Shown: one piece after another, positions 25,301 through 37,900 of the stretch
Layout of the letters: the number at the start of each line of letters is the position of its first letter
How positions within the stretch are numbered: position 1 is the first letter of the stretch
NCBI GenBank assembly: GCA_035582835.1
Contig: JAYKAV010003087.1
Location: 363,481-427,480 of the forward strand
Length of the DNA stretch: 64,000 nucleotides
Direction: 5' to 3'
Origin: Phoebastria nigripes
Taxonomy: Eukaryota > Chordata > Aves > Procellariiformes > Diomedeidae
Made by a program: the position numbers and the translations under genes
Notes under the pieces: model-generated
Database searches by the model: none
Seen by the model: the letters and a program-made list of their open reading frames with translations, nothing else
Told to the model about the DNA's origin: nothing

Positions 25301-28300
25301 TTTTATATTTCACCCTCATGACTGATTTTCTATTTCCTCTATTTGTCTAGCTATCATATCCATGGAATGATAAACACTGTCCAAACAGCTGAGCTTTCAC
25401 CACATGCCCTCAAATAGTTCTGTCTTGTTAAGGCTCCAGCTAGTCAAGTTATTTTCAGCAAAGGTCATCAAGTTCTGGAGTCCATTAGAAAGCAAGAAAA
25501 ACAAAAAATCCCAGTATTTGTCAGTTCTTATCTATTGCAGCTGTCAAGGTACAATTATTCTAAAAAGATATTTGATGAGCATCCTGAATTGAAGTGTCAA
25601 GATAAGCCCATTCTTATGGGGAAATAGTTTTTTTTTTTTGTTGTTGTTATAGCTTGTTGTCCTTTTATCTTCCCACAAATCCGTATCCATAGCTAAATCT
25701 ATGCCCTAATTCAGAAATCAGATAATTCTCATGCAGGTTATTATGGTCAGAAATAAGCCTATTGACAAAAATCCAAAGACATCTGGTTCAAATGGAGGTC
25801 TTTATACTGCAGATTTTGAGGAATGACACATTAGCTTAATTCTCCATACTCTGACTGTACCTATACCTCTTCCAATTGTATTCAAATCCGTTGTGAAGCT
25901 TTACTCAATCACAATTAGTCCAACATGTCTTGTAAATATGCACTTGGATTTTGAAATGTAATTATGCCTCATACATCGCCTAGAAAATAATTAAGTGCTG
26001 TATTTATTCCACATAAAATGTTTGGAATGAATAATAAAAACAAAACCATCCTAGCTTCACTTTTTAAATATATCTTGGGCTGACCCTGTAGAGACAGAGA
26101 GAACAGTTTAAATTCCTTGCTTATTCCAGACACAGAAGAGGCCACGGCCAGACTGGAACACCATGAGGTCTCTCATCTCAGGAGATACTGCTTTGCCAGC
26201 AGAGAAGTGCCTGTGTCAAATGGACTAAAGCATTTAACTGACATCACATAGACCAAATTGCTACGCTATCGTAAACCGTGTGTGATCATTACTTGCCTGG
26301 ATTAGACTGAAACTAGCAACCTAGGCCTATGTATGCTATTATCTATTTTCTGGCCTGATCGCTTCCCCACACACTGTTTACATCAAAACATTTATTAATT
26401 AAAATGCAGCAATCTATGGTTAGTAATTCCCTTAGTCTCTAATTCAAAGTAACATGATTTATCATTCCTTGCTTCTATGTGGAATGGAACAATTCTACTA
26501 CACAGTACACACAAACATTATACAGAATATAATCACAGAGTGACTTTTTTCAATGTCAGTGTGAAAGGCGATGACACTGGGCCAACAACAGCATAAAATG
26601 GAAGAAGCCGTCAAAGAACTGACTGAAAAACTAAGGTTTGACATGTCATGGTTCATGTTAGTAGCACAGCTATACCTGAAGGGCCAAGCCAGCTACCATG
26701 GTCTAAACTGAATGGTCTTACACTGAACTTTGAGCTTGTTTTCTTGTTTTCTTTATTTGTCCACTTGCCCAAAGCAGGACAGTGTTTTGCATGGTTATGC
26801 TAGCAATCTTGGTATTGATTATTAGCACCAGTAGCTTTCAGTGCCAGGGCTACCATCACTGCTTCACTACACTTGGTACTGTCCAAACAAGAGCATACGT
26901 TTTCTTTGTTCATCACCTTTATAGCAGGTGATGGCCCTATAGATAGGATGGACTTTTCCTTACTTGTGCATTACTACAAATTTCCAGGAATAATTTCTAT
27001 CACTTTCATATAAGGGATATGAAAATTTCTGTATCATTTGAATAACTATGCCAGAATCAATGCCTTTCCATTGACTTAGAAGTGCATTTAGGAGATATTA
27101 TCATGATTGCTTGTTACACAATTTAATGAAAAGTTAATCCATTCAATCATTTTTCCCTCCCCCCCCGACTTGCGGAGAAGAGTTACTGCTGTGAATTTTC
27201 AGAAAGGAATTTACAAGTGTTAAGTGTTACAGTGTGTAACTCATGCAACAGAACATGAAAGTTATTCACAACAATTGTGAAATTACACAGTGATAACAAC
27301 AGAGAAAGAACTATACATCAAACATGTCTGCTTAAGATACTGTAGTTACAAGGGGAAAAGAAAACGGGAAGGTTTACATACAGAAAGGTTATTGCCAGCA
27401 AAATCAATGAATAGATGAGGTGCATGCACTTGATGCAGGATGTTGCATTTTTAATTCTGTTGAGATTTCCTCTTCTGTTAGCTGTAGAACACAGCCTACC
27501 ACTACTGTGCATGATAACACACTTGGATATAACAACTTCCATGTAATTCAAATGGATGCATGAAAGCACCAAGTGCAAAACTGAACAGGGGAGGAAATGA
27601 ACAAAAACTGAGTATAAGAACTCCCTCAGTTCAACAAAACACAAAGTATCATTCAGTGCCTACTGTGCCAGAACCAGAGGCACTACTTATGAAGGATCCA
27701 GGTTTTTAAATTTATTAAGTGGTTCATTCCAATATTATTACAGTTGTATATCAGATGGGAAAGTTGTTCTTTTTGCAGGAAGAGATACTCATTTTAAAAC
27801 CTGCCTCATTTCTATTTGGTGAGGAGCATGTGATCAAGGAAAGTGCATCTCTGACTGCAGAAACAAAACTACTCCTGAAACCTCAAAAGAAAAACAAATT
27901 TAGAATTTCTTAGTCAGTCTAAACTTTTTTTCTCAATCTAAATACGGCAATTTATGCAAAAGCCTAAAGATAGTATTTTGAGTTCATACAAAACAAGGGA
28001 ATAACATTTAAAATAACTTAAAATACTTACACTACCTATTCACCTAGTGTGATTCTCTCCCAACAAACATTTTGTCCATGCCCTATTGATTTTGTCAGTG
28101 TTTATTCATCCTCAAAAGATCAGACTAAACATTGGGTCATGTAATTTGTGACCAGATAGGCAGACAGAGTTTGTAACACTGAATACTCAAGTATTCTGCA
28201 AGTGCATAGTAGCAGCTGTTTGTGACAGTTCAATAGGCCCAGACACATACGTGAATCTTTGAAAGCCTTAAAAGTAAGAACAACCTTTGTCCAGGTCACT

Positions 28301-29199
28301 CTGGTTTGCCAGATAATTGACAGACAAGTTACTAAATTCAATGAATAAACATTTTGTAATAAATAGTTCAACCAGCTGACTCAAAGGTCTTTCCAACTTG
28401 CACTGTTCTGTTTGCTGGCCTGTAAAGGACTTACTCAAAGGAGCCCAATTTCCACTGGAAACAATTCTCCAACTCTAAACAAATGTTTTGGTCAAGCATA
28501 TACTATTGCTAAGAGTGGAATAGACTTCAAAATTTAGAGCTTTATTTTGGCACTACTGCTTTTCATTCTACCTGGACCCAAGGAATACAAAGATCAGAAA
28601 ATTTAACAAAAGCACACTCCTTACCAATGTCACATAAATAACAGTATTTTCAATCTGAAATAAGTTGACAGGTTTTGTTCAAATTCTGATTAGAAGTCAG
28701 GTCTTGGTTCATTTCAGCTGTTCTACCCATTCCTTATTACTACTATACATATTTTAATACATATCCAGACAGACACAAATGTTTCTTGACCAATCATTTG
28801 GTTTTAACAAGCAAATATTTGGCACATCTCACTACAGAAATCTAGGCGTTGTAAGTCATTTGGATGAGACTTCCAAGATCACAGGAAGACAGATCAACAC
28901 CATGCTGACCTGCCACCTGTCACTTAAGTGTTTTGCTAGAAAACCACCATGCAGTCAGCTGCTACAAAGCAAGNAGCCACACAATTATTTCCAAGTCAGT
29001 GGATTTACGTTTATCCTATTTACATAAAGGAGGGAAATCCAGATAGGGGTGGGGAGGCCAGCATATAAAAACTTCACAGGCCATCAAGTTCTGGAGTTCA
29101 AAGTAATTCAGTACGGCCCATTTGCAGTACATCTATACACTCTTTAGGAATTCAGACATGTTTGCCTTGTTACATTTTTTGAGCCTTTGAACTCCAAGC

Positions 29200-29226
29200 T
29201 TTTTTTTTTTTTTTTTTTAAAAAAAA
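29200..29226. repeat. T19-A8 homopolymer pair
   Basis: Nineteen T followed directly by eight A, able to fold as a T/A hairpin. A second, smaller version (T10-A9) lies at 50918-50936. Confidence 0.88.
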
Positions 29227-31128
29227 GGGCAGTTGATGATGGTGCTTTTCAGAAGCATCACCCTTAAGACAAAATTGAATTCCAGTTCAAACAGTAGATT
29301 AAACTGTACATCTGCTCAATTTTAATAAAGCATCTTTCATCTCATGCAAAGCCATTACTGTAAAATGCTTTGTGTGAATGTATTACTGTTAGCGACTCCA
29401 AGAGGTATCAGTATGAAGTGGTGATCTAGGTTTAAACATTCAGTTCTTACATTGTAGGTAGGCTTCTAGGAACCTGCCTGCAGATACAGTTGGGACATAC
29501 TTTAAGGAAGATTTTTCAAAAGCTTTCAATATTAGCTTAATTCTGTTCCCAGAAGTCTAAAGTCATTTTTTAATCACTGTTTCTGTCACAGGCAAAAGCA
29601 GCATCTTTCAGTACATCAGAGTGTTCCCAAACTTTAAGCCATAGCATCTACATTTTTTGTTTAACACACATTTCACATCCTCATGTTTAACAAAGTCTTA
29701 CTAAGTTTTGTTCTCACTTTTAAACTGTTACTCTGGGCCTGAGCTGTAACATTCCAAAAATCATCCATCAGCTTCCCTTTTCAGCACTGGAAAACTTTGT
29801 GCAGGACCCAGAGGGGAAGTAGAAACAAAAAGGTGATTTTACACCATTTAGAGACCCAATGGACCTCTGACAGCAAGTTCCAACTGCCTTTATTTGGCTA
29901 AGTATCACTGTGGAAAGATCAACTAGCTAGTTCTATATATTGAAAGCTACGAAAACTATTGAAAAAAATCCTTCTACTGATAAGAACTCGACTGTACTGA
30001 AAGACTAAGCGTTATCAAGACTGAGGAACTGGCTCTCCAAATCAACTGTCCCTTCACATGAGCAACATAGCTTATCTTCCCATTCTTGCCGCCTCTGCTT
30101 CCTTCCCTCCCAGGAAGTAAATAAGGTAATAGTATCTTATTAGATATATACTGTTTATCTCTGCTGTTCTCACTTCTACTTCCTTTGACTTTGGAGAAGA
30201 AATCCTCTGCTTTCCAGAAGATCCAGAGACCTGATAGAGATTCAGGGTCACACATACAGTTCTGCTGCATCCAGTTGCACCTCACCTCTTAGTTCACTTA
30301 GATCTATTGAGATGAATCACACAAGTGAGTGAATCCTATACAGGTGCCTCATGGAGCACTTCCAAAGTTGAGACACTTCTTGCACACAGGAACTTGTTGC
30401 TCACACTTTTAGTGGCACCATCCTTCTGAAGCTACCACATTTGTCACCTGTTTTTGCACAACTAGGGAAGATATGCATGTTAAGAGTCTCCTTTGTACCA
30501 GGTTAGTTCCTTTTTAAATGCATTTATACTAAATGATTTTTTTATAGGGAATAAAAAAACCTTTCTGTGGAACAAGTAATTAGCAGTCTCAAGTGTGGAA
30601 GCAGCCTAAGTGCTCAAGTTGCCTCCAGCAGTAAAGACTACACTTCTAAACAGCATTAAACATTCAGGGACATAAGCCACTAATGAAACATACTAATTCT
30701 TAAGCCACTAATATACGGAGACAAACACAGTCTTACATACAAACATAAGCAGGTAATGCCTTATGCAAGCCACCTTGAAAACAGATTAAAGCATACTTAT
30801 GAGATGTATGGTTAAGTGCTTACTTAGGAAGAGACAGTGCATAAGCATGCTTTTCTCTTTAAAGTACAAGCGCACAGGTGGCTAAACAGGAAAATTCTCT
30901 ACTATGTCACGCAACTTTATTACCAAATCAGTATTTTTCAAACTCAAACACAAGTTAGAGTCAAATGAAACTCAAAGCTTGAGGCAGAAGTGAAAATTAA
31001 ACTACTCCTGTATGTTTCATATGCAAAAAATATCTGCTTTTGATTGTCAACTTTTACGTTTTTTTTAAAGATGAAGAATGAATACTTTTGAGGTTGCAGA
31101 ATCTGAAAAACGTTTATCTCAAAAGACA

Positions 31129-31157
31129 GGTTTTTTTTTTTTGTTTGTTTGTTTTGG

Positions 31158-31184
<27 letters not shown>
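31129..31184. repeat. T-rich tract with GTTT units
   Basis: About 56 bases of T with a few G (GTTTG units in the middle and a final T run of more than 25). It lies 24 bases before the 61-bp tandem duplication. Confidence 0.88.
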
Positions 31185-31188
<4 letters not shown>

Positions 31189-31207
31189 AGGTTAAGCAAC
31201 TAAAAGC

Positions 31208-31329
31208 TTGGACATTATAGTTAAAATTAGTAATCCTGACAGAAGATGCTCATTGCTATACTTGATTATTGGACATTATAGTTAAAATTAGTAATCCCGA
31301 CAGAAGATGCTCATTGCTATACTTGATTA
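31208..31329. repeat. 61-bp tandem duplication, one mismatch
   Basis: Two adjacent 61-base copies (31208-31268 and 31269-31329) that begin TTGGACATTATAG and end CTTGATTA. They differ only at 31237/31298 (T versus C). The near-identity points to a recent event, possibly helped by slippage at the T-rich tract just upstream. Confidence 0.95.
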
Positions 31330-31914
31330 TTAATAAAGTGATTAATTTTACCCTCTTCCCCCAAACCACAGGTTAATGATGATAAGCAGAGGCTACTGTG
31401 AGAATCTGGGAATCCTGCCAGATCCTAGTTCATTTGGATCTATCAAAAGGTCAAGCACAGCCTAAGCCCTGGAGCCAATAAAGAGACATTGCCATCTTTC
31501 ATTACTGCAGACAAGAGCTAACCAGGGTGCCACAAAAATTGCACCCCTCTAAAGCAGCTAGTTACATACAGAATCACTTCACAAACTTTTTCCAGAGCTA
31601 TCTATTGCCATCTGAGAATAGCAGATAGCCAGGTAGGTCCAGTGCAGACACAACTCATAGGTGTCACATAAGAATACACATGCTCTCAGCACCTCCAATT
31701 TGGTATATCCCCAATCTGAGGCTAATGCAAGGAAGAGGTGCCTGCATGATGGCCTTTCACTCAGATTAATTTCCTCTATCACCAGGTCTTGCTTTCCAGT
31801 TTTCAAAACACCTTGTTCTTCTCCAGCATTGTCACATATTAAACCCATGCAGTTTCAACATATTACTATGATCTGCTAATATGATCCTGTCACTTTGGAA
31901 TCTTGCTCGTGGAT

Positions 31915-31942
31915 CAGAATCCCATACAGAATCCCATACAGA
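31915..31942. repeat. 12-bp short tandem repeat (2.3 copies)
   Basis: The unit CAGAATCCCATA occurs at 31915-31926 and 31927-31938, followed by CAGA. The copies are identical. Confidence 0.9.
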
Positions 31943-32943
31943 ACAGATACCATAAANCCCTGTTGCCATCAATAAGTGAATTGAACTTAGACCACACAGT
32001 GGAAGCAACATTTACACATTGTGACTAAACAGCGTATTAATTTAAGGTCTTTATCAGCATGAAGCTTTTGACAAGAAATCGAAGCTATCATGATCTATTG
32101 TTTCCTAAAGTAACAGTTCAGTAATATCATACATTGTTTGGAAAACACTTATACTGGCAAGAAGGAAACATTTTTTGAGACACTGATCAAATAATTCCAT
32201 CATAAAATGCTTATAGATACACTTGCCTCCCACCCCTCTATTTGAGCTCACAAAGACAATAAGGAGGGAGCACGTTTATGTAACCTAAATTGTTCTGAGC
32301 AAGCCTTTATTCTTCACACAAAGAATTACAAAGAGTGTTAGGCCATTCCAGACTTAATGGGTTCCCTGCGACCATATCATTAAGTAAAAAGAAAAATCCA
32401 AATGAGAAAGTTTATTTTTTTCAACATATTTGACACCACCTTTGAGAAGTGAACAAAGACACACTGTCAAAAGCAGAAACCTGCACAAAATGTTACTGTT
32501 TGTTCCCCATGAATGCAGAGGTATACTTACTCAATGAAAGAAATTCCACTGCTCTCCTGAGGTTTCCTCCCTTTAGTTGGATTTAGTGCCAAGTTCACTC
32601 AGCTAAAATTTGGGTTGTGTTAGCATGCCAGGTACAAGTTCCTGTAAGTCAGGTCCATTACTCAGTCAAAAATTAAGTGCCAAGCAAAAAACTTGGTCTT
32701 GTAAAGTGACTTCAAAGTTACACGAATTAAAAAAGACCATTAATAGACCATCCTTGGCCCTTACTTTACACAATTGAAGCACTGCTTTTAATTGAAAATA
32801 CTTGGTAAATATTTTGTTTATTATACAGCTGAATTTTGTGTAATTTCTCCCCCAGNTATGTCTTTTGGACATGTTAAGGGATCACAAATTTCTACATTGC
32901 TCGAACAGTAACTACAGTATGGCCTCTGAAGTGTCTTAAGTTT

Positions 32944-32970
32944 CTTCAGAAGCTTCAGCTTCTTCTGAAG
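32944..32970. repeat. 9-bp perfect stem inverted repeat
   Basis: CTTCAGAAG (32944-32952) and CTTCTGAAG (32962-32970) form a perfect 9-bp stem with a 9-base loop. The loop (CTTCAGCTT) is itself related to the arms, so the segment may have grown by local duplication. No terminator or small-RNA role can be claimed. Confidence 0.8.
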
Positions 32971-34889
32971 TAAGTCTCAGGTGACAAATTCCTTTTATAT
33001 GAAAACCATCAATGTAAAACAAGTATTCACTAGAGTGTGGTCAAAAGAACTTAGGAAGTACAAGGACAAGGTGACTGATCTGCCGGACCAGGGAAGCAGC
33101 TTTATATGTGACAGCAAGACAGAATCTTAAACTAAGAGGAATATAATTTAATTAAAAATGAGAGGGGAAAAAGAATAGAAACTGTCTCATTTGAAACAAA
33201 GTATGCCTGGTACCAAAATTCCCATGGTTTCAAGTGGATACCTATATTACGCTATCAACATCTGCTACTGTAAGGAAGAACAAGCAGAATTAGATCCATG
33301 ATTCTCAAATATCAAAATAAAACACTACTGCAAACATTACAACTGAACCAGACTTGGTTTTACTTTTTCTGAAAAACTGTTAAAGAAAATTCCTGATTCC
33401 CCACCCCCCCCCAAAAATTCTGGATTGTTAACAAAAAGATATGCTATATGAAATGTATACATAGACTTCAGATTTTCTCTTTTTATTCAAAAATATGCTG
33501 GAAAGCCTCTTACTAAAACTTCAATGAATTGGAAAACCCCCAAACAGCTTTTATGTAAAAGCACTGATCTATTTTTTTTCCTATGAAAATATAATGCATA
33601 ACTACTGCTTTACATTAAATGTACAACTACTTTTAAATATGATGTGGGTTTTCAATATATTTTTGAAATAAACTAACGTTAGTGTTATAGCAAAGCCTGC
33701 AAAATGAACTATGCAGAACCAGGGCATGCAGTACGTAAGTACACAGTAATTGTGGTAAGCCAAAGCACCACAGCATATGTGATCAGATGGACTACGTATA
33801 TATAGGCTGCCATTTAATGCTAGCCAATTGCTTAGAAAAGCCAAAGCACTGAGCAAAGAATCTTTTGCTCTTCCAAGATTTTCTTCATTTTAATTGCAAT
33901 AAAGAATAAAAATAGAAGGTAGAGGACAAAACTTTCTTTTGTTTGGGTTGTACTCAGTTAACACTTCATAATTGAAGAAAAAAAAAAAATTGTTTCAAGC
34001 AGTACAATCAAAACCCAAAGAAACTCTGTAAGCCACAAACATCTTTAGTAGAACTGTTACAGAATTATATTATCAAATTAAAGACTACCGACAAGCATGC
34101 TTACTGTCCTATGAAATAGGCACATCACCAAGAAAAACATACCATTGCATCAATAACATGAGCCTATTTTATCTACACAAGATGAAACCAGCAAGCAACA
34201 GACATGAATGAATTGCTGGGAAAGTTAATTTTTAAACTCTGACTTGACGCAGNATATACTTTGCAATACAAATTCTGAAGTTAATTCATTAAATTCAGAA
34301 CATTCAAAAAGGTAAATAATTTCAAGACAGAACAATCACCAGTTTTGCTTTAAAACATTTAATGATTTCATTACAGCAAACTATGAACAAACTACTGGAT
34401 AAACAATTAAAACATCACTTACGNCTAGAATCATAGGTACTATTTTGAAGTTTGTAAAAGCAGCACAGTAATGCCTTTGCAGATTAGTCTTCGTACTTCA
34501 TACAGAGCATGCAGCAGAACTACTAGCAAACAGAAGCTGGTTTTCTCTGAACACTAATTAGAAACTCAAGAATGCAAGTCATAAGGGCAGGAAGAAAGAC
34601 AAATCCTTAAGAAAAATATGACTTACCAGACAGACGAGTTTAGCTGTGTCTCAAATGCAGAGGAAGTAAGAAATTGCTGTATATGTAGATCTTGTTTATT
34701 TAGCCCTTGATGAAGGTTTCTCTCAAGAAATTAATTTAACTCACATGCAAGAGTCTGCAAAAGAAAAAGAATCTGAGCTACTGGCTGATGTTTTTGTTCT
34801 AAGAACATTTGAGCTATTTTCAGCAGCAATGAGCTTGCCTACAATCAAAATGAAAATGCAATACAGAATAACCAGCCTCCCAGCCCAAG

Positions 34890-34891
<2 letters not shown>

Positions 34892-34969
<78 letters not shown>
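34892..34969. repeat. Long bipartite poly-A tract (A32-CCC-A43)
   Basis: A78-like tract interrupted once by CCC (34924-34926). I see no AATAAA signal just upstream and no retrocopy body, so it is not clearly the tail of a processed transcript. Avian CR1 ends in octamers, not poly-A. The lengths are probably inexact because such runs sequence poorly. Confidence 0.9.
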
Positions 34970-34972
<3 letters not shown>

Positions 34973-37900
34973 GGAAATCCATAGCAAAAAACTTTGTTCA
35001 TTGTCCCAATTTTTATTTAAAGAAACAGAAAGAACAGGGAACAAGCACTGTGGATGATGAACAAAAATACTGTTAAAAGGAAATCTGGGACCTTGAAGAC
35101 TATTACCTGTAGCTCGGGAAATGAACCACCATGGGTATTTTTTACATGAAAAACAGGTTTTGAGTTTGGTAATATCTGAAGATGCTTTGCCTTCTTTACA
35201 CAAGGGCTCATGTGAGATGGAAGTACTTCTATTTGCATTTAAGTGCATCATATCTGGCTGGTATACACATTCGATAACAGAACAAATCAGTTTACCAAGA
35301 TTGAAGCCAGTAGTTTGTTTCTAGTTTGCATCTTAAGTTTCCAGTTTCAGCACCAGTGCTATTTTGGAAGCTTAGTGACCTGCAGCTGCTGGCAGACCAT
35401 TTTTTCTACCAGGGCCATTCAGTGACATGACAAAGATCTCCCTGCCCTCTTCTGCCACACCCCCAACCAGCCAGCTTACCCTCCCATAATGTAAAAATAC
35501 TGGGAAACTTAAAGTATCAATACAAATTAATGATTATAGGAAAAGACCCAAAAACATCTTGATGGGTACATAAAAGCGAATTAGTCTGAAGTTTCAGACA
35601 ACACAGGTAAACTAAGTCAGTGGAAAACCACCACTGTTATTTAACTTTTTGCAGCTTCTTCTGGAACAGGAAGAAGCTTCCAAGATGTCCCTCTATGTAT
35701 CTCAGCAATTCTGACAGACACAACTTACTTTACTTCACCAGGACAACTTTTCATACATGTCCATGCTGTTAGGCACTGCCACTGAAAAACTTGTTTCTTT
35801 TGTTCAAGGAAAAGTTATGAGATTTGAAGTTACTCTCTACTCAAAACCTAAAAACAGGCTTGTGTGGTAAAATTACAAAATGTTTCAATATCTATTAAAT
35901 TTCCAATCAAGTNTACTTAAGCACACTCATTTGAAAACGTTTTAGAACTCCATGGGTCACCTTAATTCCTGATTTATTTGTGAACAGTAACTATTTGAAA
36001 ACTATACTGACACATGAAAGAGGATGCCAGACACACAGGCTATTTAGTAAACTATCAAAATAGTAAAGCAATGCTCATTGTTAAAAACAAACACAAAAAG
36101 CATATTTGTTCCTGAAGACTCATATAAAAATCGTTAGCTATAATACACTTACAACAATAATGAAAAAGCTGCCGAGTGTGAAAATATAGCACAAATTATT
36201 TCTGAATTAGCTCAAAAGCATCCCTTTCATTTGATCCCAACTATTTTTAGTGTTACTGTAGTTAAAAGCAGCTACAACAAAAAACACAACCCCACAAACT
36301 CTAAATACCAACACATTAAATTAATCATTATTGCTGCTTCATTCCAAATAGCTAGTTTAGGACTATTATTTTACCACAAAACTAGTTCACAGAAGTTAAA
36401 AAGCTCAGTTTATATTTAACTTGAGATCCACAAAGAAAGAGATTTAAGGACTCCAATAGCTTAAATTTCAGACAATATATGAATATGTGAATTATAGCCA
36501 GTTTGAGAGCTGTAATGGTCAGGTGGAACATGCAGTATAGTTTGTAAATAAATACAAGACATGTATGTACCAGACCATTAGTGTCAGATGCTACATTACC
36601 TTGCTATCCATAATGCTTTCATCTGGTGATTACAAGCTAAATCAACAAATATCTGTATGCCAAATACTAATACTATGCAAATATGAAAATAGAAGAATGC
36701 GTTAAAATCATTATTAGCAGTATCAATTTACTATGGAAGTAATACAATACATAATGCTTTGCAGCACAACATTTCTTTTCTGAAGCATTTTCTCAGAAGG
36801 CAGATTTACCATTAGCTGATTTACCATCAGTGCTTAACTCATTTTGGTACCTTGTTTCTTCATACACTCTCTGCAACTCTTTTTGTGTAAATAAAAATTT
36901 ACCTATTAGTATTTACAGCATTTACTAAACATGACAAAAGCACTGTTACAGTATATACTGAGACATGTTTTAACTACAGGATATAAATCAAATGATCTTT
37001 ATCTACAGGAAACATTAGAAGCCATAAATATCATATATACCATCTAGGTCTCAAAGAGAAATACATCTGTATGTTTATTAGTAAAACAGACAAATATGTC
37101 ACTACTACCAAGGTTATCACCTTATGCTTTTCAGAGACTGATGATAATCATACCTCCCATTTTGTAGCTATCAGCAACACTAAAATCAAGCATATAATTT
37201 CTTTAGTGGCACGCTGCAGTGCAATTTAATCAATGGTTGGTACTAAGCAATTAAAACATGAACAAGAAGTGTACGGTTCACACTGCTAATGTAGATACTT
37301 GGTGCAAGTCTCCAAGAGCTCCATGACCAGAAGCTACAGGACAGAGTTCTGATAAACCAGAAGAAAGAATCTTGATAGATGTGAGATATGGAAAATTGTT
37401 CAACATGCTGATAGACAAAAGAGCTGCATACCTGCTCCACTGCACAGATTCGTACAAAGGAAATCTTGACTTTTCTAGACCTAACCTTTCAAACACAGTT
37501 GAGTCACTGAACTTTTACATGGAATGGCTGAAGAAGAATCCTCCTTTTGAGAAGTCTCCCTGTGTACATTTCAAGATATGTAGATGAACACTGCACAACC
37601 AGGTGTAATGAGTTTTTTCTTTATATTATTCTATACATGTTTCTATTCAGACCTTTTAATAGTAGTGGAACACCTTCTAGTAACATGATAATGTGTCTAA
37701 ATGAATAGCATGTTGCCTGCCCCAGGAAGAAACAAGGAGTACAGATAAGATTTTTTTTCATTTTTTATTTTTCCAAATAACCACATTTCTTGAATTTGAA
37801 CTAACTATGACAGATAACATTAAACGCATTTAACATTAGAGAATGCAAGCACAATGCATGCGCTGTGCATTTGTAAAAGTCTCTTAAGAAAATTCATTAC

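Noticed and set aside
27318..27644. Minus-strand frame of about 108 codons
   Set aside because: It starts at TTG, with no recognisable protein character beyond hydrophobic stretches common in AT-rich DNA.
29974..30285. Minus-strand frame of about 103 codons
   Set aside because: It starts at GTG with no similarity to a known family and no splice or polyadenylation context.
32944..32970. Inverted repeat as a microRNA precursor
   Set aside because: The stem is only 9 bp, far shorter than a precursor hairpin.
37372..37587. + strand frame with a protein-like stretch (MEWLKKNPPFEK)
   Set aside because: It is short, has no known homologue that I recognise, and a second minus-strand frame overlaps it.
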